A stretch of DNA of 64,000 nt from an uncultured Treponema sp. (GTDB lineage: Bacteria; Spirochaetota; Spirochaetia; Treponematales; Treponemataceae), in the NCBI GenBank assembly GCA_910584475.1, contig CAJUBD010000015.1, positions 1 to 64,000 of the forward strand. Direction: 5' to 3'. Below, in pieces: positions 23,679-31,851 of this stretch; the first letter of the stretch is position 1; every line of letters begins with the position of its first letter. The notes beneath the pieces are model-generated. The model worked only from the letters and a program-made list of their open reading frames with translations. It was not told where the DNA came from and made no database searches. A program made the translations under genes and the position numbers.

Positions 23679-24542
23679 ATGGCAATAGTGACAACCCAAC
23701 AATTGGCGGATTATTACAATCATTACCGCGAAAACGAAATTACGTTTACAAAGGAGACGATGCAGCTTCTGAGCATAAATCCAAGAGAAATATATGTGAA
23801 ATGCAATGGAAACCAATGGCCATGCATAATAAATTCCACTTCTTTTCAATTGTGCCGAATCATAGTCGGCGTAAAAGGCGGCGCCTATGCGATGCTTTCG
23901 AACAAAGATGTCGGCAGCGTGAGCGTTCGCTTTTGCTTTATAAATTCCGACAGGCAGCCGGTGGCATTTTTCGTGAACGGACATGTCCAGGAAATAAAGC
24001 CTTATATGAATTCCGCGGAGCTGGCCGTAGTGACGATCGCGTTTACGCAACGTCCGCCGGACGACTTGATTGAAAAGTTAGGAACTGTTTTTGACGCGAA
24101 TGAAAACGCCATACACCGCAAAGAAGAGCGCATCGTGTTGAATCCCGACACAAAGAGAAAGCTGGGACTCGAAAAGGAAGAGACCGTGATACAAGTGCAG
24201 GGCGTGCCGCGCCATTGCGTTTTGAGAGACCTTTCGTTTTCCGGCGCGAAGGTAATCATGATGGGAATCCAAAAATTCATTATGAACCAGCCTGTCATCC
24301 TGCAAGTGAATTTCCAAGACCCCGAAGAGACGCTCCAAATAAAAGGCGTGATCATCGGCACAGGAGAGATACAAGGAAGAAAGGATATCCTCGTGGCATC
24401 CATAAAATTCGACAAAACGACCGTTCCGATTCAATACAAGATAAGGATAAACAATTACATCGTAACCATCAGGAAAAACATTCTGACGAATGGGCAAAAT
24501 TCGGACGCGCAAAAAGTGACGCAAGCGGCTTTGCCGATTTAG
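23679..24542 (+). CDS. PilZ domain protein (c-di-GMP receptor)
   Basis: A 287-residue protein. The N-terminal half (1-140) resembles the extra PilZN-type domain of spirochaete PilZ proteins. The C-terminal half is a PilZ domain with a basic start (RKEERIVLNPDTKRK, near residue 147) and the DLSFSGAKV motif, matching the (D/N)xSxxG signature that binds cyclic di-GMP. In Treponema such proteins influence motility and virulence. No membrane segment. It is followed 10 nt later by a TPR gene, likely in the same transcript. The leader is predicted to be absent. Confidence 0.87.
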   Translation: MAIVTTQQLADYYNHYRENEITFTKETMQLLSINPREIYVKCNGNQWPCIINSTSFQLCRIIVGVKGGAYAMLSNKDVGSVSVRFCFINSDRQPVAFFVNGHVQEIKPYMNSAELAVVTIAFTQRPPDDLIEKLGTVFDANENAIHRKEERIVLNPDTKRKLGLEKEETVIQVQGVPRHCVLRDLSFSGAKVIMMGIQKFIMNQPVILQVNFQDPEETLQIKGVIIGTGEIQGRKDILVASIKFDKTTVPIQYKIRINNYIVTIRKNILTNGQNSDAQKVTQAALPI

Positions 24543-24552
24543 GCGGTGTGAA

Positions 24553-25698
24553 ATGAATCCTGCGAGCGCATTAGATTCCATCTACTACATCACGGTGGGA
24601 GACGAATTTGAATTTTCTTCCAAGGCGATGCACATTGACAAGACGATTCCCCTGCCCGTGCAAAGAAAGCGGGACGACTCTCCCGGCAATTTCAAAATGT
24701 CAGAACTTTCGGCGGAGCAAATCCTTTCGGGCATTTTGACCGTATTGGCTTACGACAAGCAAAACGAGCATTTGGACTACTATCGAAGCGTATTGCGACA
24801 AGCGCGGCCGAACATAAAGAGGGAACTTTCCGAAGCGGCGATTCTCAAAACTAAAAACGGCGACTTCGAGCTGGCGGAGGAAATTTTCATGGCGTTAAAA
24901 GGCCTTGATCCTTGCGACGTGGCGATAACGCTGAATACCGCCCTTTTTTTCGACCAGCGCGCGGACAACTACCGCCGCAATTTTTTGAACGATGACGCGG
25001 ATGCTTATGACGCGCTCGCATTGGAATGCTATGAAGACGCGATGCAAGCCGAGCCGCCCGCGGTCGACGCTTATTTCAACGCCGGATTCTTTCATCTGAA
25101 GCAGCGCGATTTTTCTGCCGCGCGCGAATGCTTCGAGTCGTATCTTGCTCTCACTTGCGACGCGAAAGAAGAGAGCGAAAACGATGCGTATAAGAAAGAG
25201 CGCGCGCAAGAAATTCTCGACAACATAAAAAGGCAAAATATGGACGACGAGCGTTTCAAAAGCGCGTACCAGTTCATTTCCTCGGGGCAAGAAGAAAAAG
25301 GGCTTGACGAAATCCGAATTTTCTTGCAGCACAATCCGAACGTTTGGAACGCATGGTTTATGCTTGGCTGGGGCTTGCGCAGACTTGAACGCTACGACGA
25401 GGCGAGGCAGGCGTTTGAAAAGGCTCTGGAATTCGGAGGAGGGGAGAACAGCGAGACTTATAACGAAATCGCGCTGTGCCTGATGGCGAAAGAGGATTTT
25501 TCGGGTGCGAAGGAAAACCTTTTGCGCGCGCTTTCCCTTGACCCTGAAAGCACGAAAATCATATCGAATTTGGGCTATGTCGCGCTGCGGCAAGGCGACA
25601 CGGACGAAGCGCGAAAATATTTTGCGAGCGCGCTTGAATTCGACCCTAACGACAAAATCGCCGCCGCGGAACTTGCGAAGCTTGAGGAGAGCAATTAG
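24553..25698 (+). CDS. Tetratricopeptide repeat protein
   Basis: A 381-residue cytoplasmic protein without a signal peptide. The first 100 residues are not a known domain. From about residue 105 several TPR-like helix pairs appear, for example AYFNAGFFHLKQRDFSAARE, AWFMLGWGLRRLERYDEARQ, TYNEIALCLMAKEDFSGAKE and IISNLGYVALRQGDTDEARK. Such repeats hold protein partners together. Its place behind the PilZ gene suggests a linked role in signalling or motility, which is inference. Confidence 0.8.
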   Translation: MNPASALDSIYYITVGDEFEFSSKAMHIDKTIPLPVQRKRDDSPGNFKMSELSAEQILSGILTVLAYDKQNEHLDYYRSVLRQARPNIKRELSEAAILKTKNGDFELAEEIFMALKGLDPCDVAITLNTALFFDQRADNYRRNFLNDDADAYDALALECYEDAMQAEPPAVDAYFNAGFFHLKQRDFSAARECFESYLALTCDAKEESENDAYKKERAQEILDNIKRQNMDDERFKSAYQFISSGQEEKGLDEIRIFLQHNPNVWNAWFMLGWGLRRLERYDEARQAFEKALEFGGGENSETYNEIALCLMAKEDFSGAKENLLRALSLDPESTKIISNLGYVALRQGDTDEARKYFASALEFDPNDKIAAAELAKLEESN

Positions 25699-25726
25699 GC
25701 TTGATTCTTTTGATGAATCGTCAATC

Positions 25727-26203
25727 CTAAAAATCCAATTCGAGAAAGTCGCCTTCGCTGATTCCCGCGCGGGCGAAATAGCCTTGCGGGACTTCTAGCG
25801 CGTATCGCACGAAGCCTGTGCTAGTGATGCTGTTCAAATCGTAGGGTCTCATGTCGAAAATGTCCTTTATCTGACCCTTGTAGTCGATGTATGCAATCGA
25901 AAGCGGATGAGGCGTGTTTTTCATCCAAAACGAAAGCGCGCTGTCGCTCTCGTACACGAAAAGCATTCCCGTTCCGTCGGGAATTTTCTTTCGGAACATA
26001 AATCCCGCCGCGCGAGTTTCATCCGTAGAAGCGATTTCAGCAAGAATCGAGACGGACGCGCCGTCCGAAGTTTTTATCGTAAGATTTTTTCGCGGAAGAT
26101 TTTTGTTTTCTTTTATCGGGGCGTTTTTGGCGCACGAAAAATTCGCGAGGCAAAATAACGCCGCCGAGACAAATATCATTTTCTGAAAAAAAGCGGTTTT
26201 CAA
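25727..26203 (-). CDS. DUF192 lipoprotein
   Basis: A 158-residue secreted protein with a lipoprotein-like signal (IFVSAALFCLANFSCAK) and a DUF192 domain: TRAAGFMFRKKIPDGTGMLFVY, SFWMKNTPHPLSIAYID and ALEVPQGYFARAGISEGD. The family is widespread and of unknown function. The start is TTG 26203, preceded by AGGAAG; ATG 26179 would shorten the signal to a still workable length. Convergent with the TPR gene; only 28 bp separate their stops. Confidence 0.8.
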   Translation of the reverse strand: MKTAFFQKMIFVSAALFCLANFSCAKNAPIKENKNLPRKNLTIKTSDGASVSILAEIASTDETRAAGFMFRKKIPDGTGMLFVYESDSALSFWMKNTPHPLSIAYIDYKGQIKDIFDMRPYDLNSITSTGFVRYALEVPQGYFARAGISEGDFLELDF

Positions 26204-26256
26204 AATTTCTTCCTTGCTTTTGGCAAAAAAATCGGCGCGAATCGCGTCTTGAAAAA

Positions 26257-26796
26257 TTACAGGCTGTCCAAAAAACGCTCTCGCGTAATTTCAAATCCGT
26301 TTTTTTGCACGAGAGACTGCTGTACCAGTTTTTCCGAAATCTCGTTGTCGATATATTTTATGGAAAGCGGCCGCTCGAGGCTCATCGTGACATCGCCGTT
26401 TTTCCAAACGCTCCGTTCGGGCGAGAAATCGTCCGGCTCGCCGTATTTTTTCACGAGCGTCGTGTAGAGGCTGTAGTGGTCGATTCGCTCCGGATTGAAA
26501 TTGATTATGATCGAATAAAGGTTTTCCTCATAAAACTGAAACCAGCATCGCGTCAAAAATCCATGATGCTGCATATTGTAAGAATCAGTCTCTATGAGAA
26601 CGCGAGCGTCGCCCGGCAAAAGCGAAACGTCGCGGTCGCCCGCATAGCCGAAATCGCTGTTCGACTTGAGCGCGCTCTTCGCGTCGTCGAGGCTCATTCC
26701 GAGTTCCACGCCGCCAAAGCCTCTGGGCAAATTTTCACCGAAAGACGCGAAATTCACTGCGCAAAAAGCGAAGAGAAAAAATGCAATTTTTTTCAT
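26257..26796 (-). CDS. Secreted protein of unknown function
   Basis: A 179-residue protein with a cleavable signal peptide (MKKIAFFLFAFCAVNFASFG) and AGGAG before the start. I do not recognise the family. The segment GFGGVELGMSLDDAKSALKS resembles the short repeat seen in periplasmic proteins that begin a domain with 'GI.LGMS..EV...L'. LYTTLVKKYGEPDDFSPER also fits that type. It is followed by the DUF192 gene on the same strand (53-bp gap). Probably periplasmic. Confidence 0.65.
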   Translation of the reverse strand: MKKIAFFLFAFCAVNFASFGENLPRGFGGVELGMSLDDAKSALKSNSDFGYAGDRDVSLLPGDARVLIETDSYNMQHHGFLTRCWFQFYEENLYSIIINFNPERIDHYSLYTTLVKKYGEPDDFSPERSVWKNGDVTMSLERPLSIKYIDNEISEKLVQQSLVQKNGFEITRERFLDSL

Positions 26797-26894
26797 AGGA
26801 GACTCCTGCCTTTTTTATCGGCAAAAAACGCCGGGGAAGTTATAGCGACAGCAGAAATTGCCACGAAAACGCCGCGACAAACCTCGTCGCGCCA

Positions 26895-26929
26895 TTAAAA
26901 AAACGCGCTAAAACAGCGCGCCGTTTTTA
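26895..26929 (-). terminator. Intrinsic terminator of the cyclic-nucleotide-binding protein gene
   Basis: On the minus strand, a GCGCGC/GCGCGT-type hairpin around TGTTTTA is followed by TTTTTTTAA. It starts at the stop codon. Confidence 0.65.
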
Positions 26930-28111
26930 ACTTCCGACCTTCGAGCGATAGAAAGCCGCGCTCTTTACTATGTCTTCCGGCCTGTGTACGACAATCTTTG
27001 AATTGACTAGTTTCGGGCGCACGAGGTTCGTAAAACCGTCTATGGCTTGAGGCTGCAACGGTCCTGGAATGCCGCACATATTGACCAAATCCTGCAAGGA
27101 AATGTTCGTCTGATAGTTCAAAGAAATTTCCAAAGGAATTTTTAGCTTTTCCAATTGAAGCGCGAGCATGTCGACCATCTTGTGGGACAAATCGTCAATC
27201 TGTGAATTCGTGAGCTGCCTGTGCAACGCCCAAAGACGCTCCGCGAGCGTAGTCGTAAGTCGCGCGATCATCTGCGGCTGAGTCGAAACCATTTGGTCGA
27301 AGTTCTTTCGGTTCACGACCATAAGCGTGCAGTCCTCATGCGCTATCGCGCTGGCTGTCCGTGGCTTGTTTTCAAGCAAGGCGAGCTCGCCAAACATATC
27401 CCCCTTTTTCAATATGGCGAGAATCACTTCGTTGCCCTCGACCACCTTGCTGATGGAAACCTCGCCTGACTGGATTATGAACATATCCGCTCCCGACTGG
27501 TTTTCGGAAAAGACCATCGTTCCCTTGGGATATTTTCTGACAGCATCGGCGGTAGGCTCGAAATAAAGCGCGCGAGTATTTGGCTTCAATTCCGCGAAAC
27601 GCTGCCTTGCGGTATCCACGTTGACGCCGTTCGGACAAGTTTTCAAATACTGATAATATGCATATATGGCTATGTCGCGTTTGCCCTCGTCATAGTAGTA
27701 TGACGCTACATTGAACAGTTCTTCGGGAGATTCCGAAGCCACTTGGTGCAAAGTAAGCTTGGTGAGTATGCCGTTCATCACGCGCATCTTGTTGGCGAAC
27801 GTGCGGATTATTTTCATGGCGACGGGCGTATTGTTCGCAATCAATTCAGGATATTGATCGCGGCGCACGGCGATGGCGGTCACATCCGTGATGGCGATGC
27901 AGCTCTCTATCTGAAGGTGGCTCGACATGCACGGAATGACGCCCAAAAAGTCGCCGGGACCGAAAATCTGAGCCTCGTATCCAGGAATCGAGATGTCGTT
28001 GCTGCACTGGACCTGACCGTTTTGAATTATATAGAAACGGTCATTGTTCGCCTTGCCTTCGACGAAGAGATACGCATTTTTCTTAAAATTTACAAACGAA
28101 AGTTGAAGCAT
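26927..28111 (-). CDS. Crp/Fnr-like protein with two cyclic-nucleotide-binding domains
   Basis: A 394-residue protein. The first cNMP-binding fold covers about 10-115 (FVEGKANNDRFYIIQNGQVQ, FGPGDFLGVIPCM). The second covers about 195-310 with a more canonical phosphate cassette, KKGDMFGELALLENKPRTASA. Between them is a helical linker with TPR character (ELFNVASYYYDEGKRDIAIY). The C-terminal part (about 320-394) is helical and might be a winged-helix remnant (SLQDLVNMCGIPGPLQ). The first domain lacks the conserved E/R pair of the cassette, so perhaps only the second binds ligand. GGAG lies before ATG 28111. Transcription or membrane/protein control are both possible. Confidence 0.8.
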   Translation of the reverse strand: MLQLSFVNFKKNAYLFVEGKANNDRFYIIQNGQVQCSNDISIPGYEAQIFGPGDFLGVIPCMSSHLQIESCIAITDVTAIAVRRDQYPELIANNTPVAMKIIRTFANKMRVMNGILTKLTLHQVASESPEELFNVASYYYDEGKRDIAIYAYYQYLKTCPNGVNVDTARQRFAELKPNTRALYFEPTADAVRKYPKGTMVFSENQSGADMFIIQSGEVSISKVVEGNEVILAILKKGDMFGELALLENKPRTASAIAHEDCTLMVVNRKNFDQMVSTQPQMIARLTTTLAERLWALHRQLTNSQIDDLSHKMVDMLALQLEKLKIPLEISLNYQTNISLQDLVNMCGIPGPLQPQAIDGFTNLVRPKLVNSKIVVHRPEDIVKSAAFYRSKVGS

Positions 28112-28240
28112 TAAATTCTCCAGACTAATATCATATATACTTTATCACAGTTTAGTTTTTTAATCAATAACATTCGGAGGAAATTTATTTAAAACGAAAA
28201 TTCCTTTATCAGTTCAGACGAAAATGCCGATTATAAAGTG

Positions 28241-29962
28241 ATGGAAAACAACGAAAGGACGAACTTTGACAATTTGGTTTCGCAGATGTCGAGCGAGGAG
28301 CGCAAAGAATTGCTTGCGAAGATGCGCCCGTTTGAAGCCGACCCTGAAATAAATTCTTTGCAGAGCGTAAAAAATCCGTCGATGCTCGCCGAAGACGTAA
28401 AGATTGACGAGGGATTGAGAAGAGAATCGCTTCTTTATCGCATAATCTTATGGCTTCGCGCGATTTTTTCTTCGACGACCGTCGAGCAGCTTTACAACGA
28501 CGACAAGATCATGACGCTTTATAGAAAAATAAATCAGGAATATCCAGGGCTTTTGGACTACAAGGGAAAGCTTTTGCTCGGCATTTTCTACGAAAAACTC
28601 GTAGATTTAAAAAGGGCGGCGGATTTTTTTAGGCCGTACCTTGACGAAATCTACAAGAACATCGGCGCTTTTTATGTCTACCTCGGCTCCTTTCTCGCGC
28701 CAAAAGTCACCGAGGATATGAACAACGACGTGGACCCCAACAATTTGGGACTTGAGCGCGAAGTTACAATCGAACTGCGCACTTCGCTCCTGCGGAAAAT
28801 GGACGACATAATAAAAGGGATTCCTTCAGACCAGCGCGTCGCCCTCTACAACTGCGCTTCGAGCGTCGAGTGGCTCTACCAGTTTTCCAGGCTTCCATTT
28901 GAGAGGTTCATCTCTTCGTTTTCCAGCGGCATCACAGATTCGCAAGTGGCACGCTTTGAAACGGTTTCTTCGGAGTTGAATTCATTCGCGAAAATTTTAT
29001 GCAATGGAAAAACGGTTCCGTCCGAAGCGTTGGAATCAATTTACCTTTATTCCGCGAAGAGAATAGTTACAATGGACAGCGTCGCCACTGACGATGAGTC
29101 CCGCGCGAAAGAATTTATGGACAAGGCGAGTTCCTGCATGACGATAATCCACATGTTCGTCACGACCGTTCCTTTGCGCTATGTGAACAAAATAATTTAT
29201 GGCAACATTCAATGGACATGCGAGCAATTCGCCGGCGCAGAAGACTGGTTTTTAAAATACAAGGAGCATTGGAAAAAACTTTTCGACGACCAGTGGGATC
29301 AGTGGCTAAAGGCCAAGCGCAAAAGCGAAATGAATTCTCAGCTCAAGGCGAATTTTGGAATCGACGAGATTCCACTTTTCCCGCATCGTCCATGGGCAGA
29401 CATGTGGGGCGGCATAGCATTTCATTTTGAGAACACGGCTGGATTTTTATATTGGTTCACCGCAAACAAAATGCACTCTTCTTCCGAACCGCTGAAAACG
29501 CTTTTGCTCGAAGGGCAATTCGTCAACGACGAGAACCGCCAAGAATTCGCCGACACTTTGAATACTTTAGATTATGTTTCCACTTCTATGTATAACATGG
29601 CGCAGAACATTTCGCCGAGCGGACAAACTGGAATGGTTTTTGAAAAATTGTCCGCCGATCGCATGCGCACGATTCCGGCTCAGCAAAGAATTGATTCGCT
29701 GATGCTAGAGCACGAAACGAACATCCAAAAAATAAAAGACGATTTCTGCAAGTGCGCCCGCTCGATACGCAATATTCTGGGCGGCGTTTTTTCGGAGATA
29801 AAAGACACGCGCTATGACGGAATACAAAACTTGGCGTCGATTCAAGGAAACAACAACGCGAATTTCCGCGCGAAGTTGATGGAAAGCAAGAGCGTTTTTG
29901 ACTCCGCCCTTGAAATCTTAAAGGAACTCGAGCGAATAGACTCTCCGCCGAAAAAACAATGA
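28241..29962 (+). CDS. DUF5312-type protein, Treponema-specific
   Basis: A 573-residue, largely helical protein without a signal peptide. It resembles the uncharacterised DUF5312 family known from treponemes. A short hydrophobic stretch (LLYRIILWLRAIFSSTTVEQ, about 62-81) may touch the membrane. The rest is charged helices (for example DFCKCARSIRNILGGVFSEI). ATG 28241 is preferred over the adjoining GTG 28238. Its TGA overlaps the ATG of the next gene. No function is claimed. The upstream 28112-28240 gap holds divergent, AT-rich control sequence. Confidence 0.65.
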   Translation: MENNERTNFDNLVSQMSSEERKELLAKMRPFEADPEINSLQSVKNPSMLAEDVKIDEGLRRESLLYRIILWLRAIFSSTTVEQLYNDDKIMTLYRKINQEYPGLLDYKGKLLLGIFYEKLVDLKRAADFFRPYLDEIYKNIGAFYVYLGSFLAPKVTEDMNNDVDPNNLGLEREVTIELRTSLLRKMDDIIKGIPSDQRVALYNCASSVEWLYQFSRLPFERFISSFSSGITDSQVARFETVSSELNSFAKILCNGKTVPSEALESIYLYSAKRIVTMDSVATDDESRAKEFMDKASSCMTIIHMFVTTVPLRYVNKIIYGNIQWTCEQFAGAEDWFLKYKEHWKKLFDDQWDQWLKAKRKSEMNSQLKANFGIDEIPLFPHRPWADMWGGIAFHFENTAGFLYWFTANKMHSSSEPLKTLLLEGQFVNDENRQEFADTLNTLDYVSTSMYNMAQNISPSGQTGMVFEKLSADRMRTIPAQQRIDSLMLEHETNIQKIKDDFCKCARSIRNILGGVFSEIKDTRYDGIQNLASIQGNNNANFRAKLMESKSVFDSALEILKELERIDSPPKKQ

Positions 29963-30822
29963 TTGTCATAGACATCTTGGAAGCCGCCGCAAAAAATAAT
30001 TACGAGTACGCCATCTTGCCTTTCTATAAAAATGGAAAGCCGTTTTTGGAGAATTCTGCGTGCGATAAATCATACCCAATACCCCTATGGGGTATGTCGC
30101 TCTTGGCGGCTGGCTCGATGCGCTTTCGCTGGAACGAGGAGAACCCGAACCGCGACGCCTTTTTGCAAAGATTGGCGGAGCGTTTTCAAACTGCAACTGC
30201 GCTAAAATCGGACTCGAAGAAAATCGTGTCTTTGGAGCTTTCTCATTCGAAAACCGTCTATGACTTGAAAAGCGGCGATGAAACTCGGGGCAGGCAGGGC
30301 GACGGAATGATAACGCAAAATGAAAATCTGATTCCTGTGGTTACCGTAGCCGACTGCGTTCCGATTTACTTTTTTGACACGGAAAGGTGCGCGTTTGGTA
30401 TAGTGCATTCAGGCTGGAAAGGAACCGGAATCATTGCGGACGCGATTTCGCTCGCCAAAAAAAATTATGGAGCGGAGCCGAAAAATGTTTTAGTCGCAAT
30501 CGGAGCGCATATAAAGGAATGCTGCTACGCCGTGGACGAAGTGCGCGCGAAATTTTTCGCCGACGAATTTGGCGAACGTTGCGTGAAAAAAATCGAAGGC
30601 GCGGACGGCGCAAAATTCATGCTTTCGCTTGAGCGCGCGAACCTCGCCGTCTTGGAAAAAATCGGAGTTCTTGAAGAAAACATCGTCGTCGCAAAAAACT
30701 GCACTTGTTGTGAAAGCGCGTTCGGCTCGTTCAGAAAGCAAGCCGCTCCACTCGACATCGCAGACAAAAGCCGCGCTTTTACCGTTCAAGCCGCTTTCCT
30801 CATTTTTAGCCGCTGTATTTAA
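29959..30822 (+). CDS. pgeF: PgeF/YfiH-family protein (purine nucleoside phosphorylase/laccase-domain)
   Basis: A 287-residue protein of the YfiH/DUF152 (PgeF) family. Members phosphorolyse or deaminate purine nucleosides, and in E. coli the protein helps keep peptidoglycan precursors correct. Zinc-site motifs are present: VVTVADCVPIYFFD (Cys), FGIVHSGWKGTGIIAD (His) and AIGAHIKECCYAV. The C-terminal NCTCCESAFGSFRKQ replaces the more usual FYSYRR-like end. It overlaps the DUF5312 gene by four bases and is thus coupled to it. Confidence 0.87.
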   Translation: MIVIDILEAAAKNNYEYAILPFYKNGKPFLENSACDKSYPIPLWGMSLLAAGSMRFRWNEENPNRDAFLQRLAERFQTATALKSDSKKIVSLELSHSKTVYDLKSGDETRGRQGDGMITQNENLIPVVTVADCVPIYFFDTERCAFGIVHSGWKGTGIIADAISLAKKNYGAEPKNVLVAIGAHIKECCYAVDEVRAKFFADEFGERCVKKIEGADGAKFMLSLERANLAVLEKIGVLEENIVVAKNCTCCESAFGSFRKQAAPLDIADKSRAFTVQAAFLIFSRCI

Positions 30823-30942
30823 ACATTCGTCTATTTTTAACAGTGAAGAGGAGTGCGCCGGAAATTTTGCAGGTTCTCTTGTTGGTGAAAAATACGGAAG
30901 CGTGGCGAAGCAATGGCAATTTTCTCGCAAAAAAGAACGAGT

Positions 30943-31236
30943 TCAACTGTTTTGGAACGTGACTCGGGAAAAGTCAAAGCCATGGAGACGGGCGTTCTGT
31001 ATGAAGTCTTTTTCTTCCTGTGTCACGCGGATTTGGAATTCAAGAGGGCGGGCGAATTTTCGTTTTCTGCCCGCACCTTGTCGAGTTCCGCCGTGATTAA
31101 ATTTCTTCTCGTAGAATTCAAGTCCCGATTTTTTCAGGTATTCCTTTTCAGAAATTATTTTATCATCGGCAAGAATTTCCTGCTCCTCTTTTTTCGAGAC
31201 GAAGCCCTCCGCGTCCTTTACAAAAACATATTTCAT
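30943..31236 (-). CDS. Probable antitoxin of a HigBA-like pair
   Basis: A 97-residue basic protein downstream of the toxin, overlapping it by four bases. The middle carries HGGTRQGAGRKRKFARPLEF, the Gly-rich GGxRxGAGRK motif often found in small DNA-binding or mobile-element-linked proteins, followed by a short strand-helix unit (FQIRVTQEEKDFIQNARLHG) like ribbon-helix-helix antitoxins. The N-terminal half has no family match. Assigned by context. Confidence 0.5.
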   Translation of the reverse strand: MKYVFVKDAEGFVSKKEEQEILADDKIISEKEYLKKSGLEFYEKKFNHGGTRQGAGRKRKFARPLEFQIRVTQEEKDFIQNARLHGFDFSRVTFQNS

Positions 31237-31535
31237 AAGTCACACTCCGAAAACCTTTGTTTCGCCAATCTCATAATTTCTTTCGGGGTCTTTTGCGTTT
31301 TTTTCACGAAAACGACAGCGACCACGATTATTTTTCCCTGCTGATATTTGAAAAGCGAACGGATTTCGTTCGTCTTTATTTCAAACACCTTGCCTTTCAA
31401 TGGTCTTACCAAAACGAATTCTATTCCTTGATTTTCAATCTTTTTATAGTCCTCAAGGAGCCGTTCCTTTTGGCGTGCATCAAGTTCTGAAATCTCTTTT
31501 TCCACCGCGTCCAATTTTCTAACCTTGAAAGTCAT
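31233..31535 (-). CDS. HigB/Gp49-like (RelE superfamily) toxin
   Basis: A 100-residue protein with the phage-derived Gp49/HigB arrangement: an N-terminal helix (LDARQKERLLEDYKKIENQG), then VLVRPLKGKVFEIKTNEIRS, LFKYQQGKIIVVAVVFVKKT and QKTPKEIMRLAKQRF. Such toxins cut mRNA at the ribosome. The toxin-first order matches HigBA. A perfect TTGACA-17-TATACT promoter (31569-31541) leaves only 5 nt before ATG 31535, so the operon mRNA should be leaderless. Confidence 0.75.
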   Translation of the reverse strand: MTFKVRKLDAVEKEISELDARQKERLLEDYKKIENQGIEFVLVRPLKGKVFEIKTNEIRSLFKYQQGKIIVVAVVFVKKTQKTPKEIMRLAKQRFSECDL

Positions 31536-31540
31536 AGCGT

Positions 31541-31569
31541 AGTATAAAACGCTTTTTTGATTTTGTCAA
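31541..31569 (-). promoter_or_regulatory. Promoter of the HigBA-like operon (leaderless)
   Basis: TTGACA (31569-31564), 17 bp, TATACT (31546-31541), five nt to the start codon. Confidence 0.75.
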
Positions 31570-31632
31570 CATTTTCAACGAAAAGTTTCTCCAAAGAAAC
31601 ATCTGCTCGACTTGATAACATCTGCTCCGTGC

Positions 31633-31661
31633 TTGACAAAACTTTCGTTTTGCGATATAAT
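31633..31661 (+). promoter_or_regulatory. Perfect consensus promoter of the broken lipoprotein gene
   Basis: TTGACA (31633-31638), 17 bp, TATAAT (31656-31661). The leader to ATG 31750 contains the palindrome ATTGTCGGG...CCGACAAT (31710-31733). Confidence 0.8.
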
Positions 31662-31749
31662 ACGACTAAAGAAAAGTGCGCTTCGCGCGCTCAGGAAAAA
31701 TCTGTCATTGTCGGGCTTCGATCCGACAATCTATAATGGGAGAAAAAAA

Positions 31750-31851
31750 ATGAAAAACGCGTTTACATTTTGCGCGAAGGCGGTTTTGGCGGCGCTCGCG
31801 CTCGCAGGATGCTCCGTCGGAGGTATGGGGGGGGGTATAACTAGAGCGTAA
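31750..31851 (+). pseudogene. Lipoprotein leader cut off after a nine-G tract
   Basis: ATG 31750 with GGGAG upstream encodes a lipoprotein signal (MKNAFTFCAKAVLAALALAG, then Cys 21) and SVGGMGGG, then stops at 31851. The nine G bases at 31827-31835 lie exactly where the frame is lost. All three possible tract frames meet a stop within a few codons (TAA 31849, TAG 31842, TAA 31837). The 10-G frame would enter the long downstream frame apart from one TAG. It thus appears to be the 5' end of the 31845-34043 gene, separated by a shift and a nonsense codon. Confidence 0.65.
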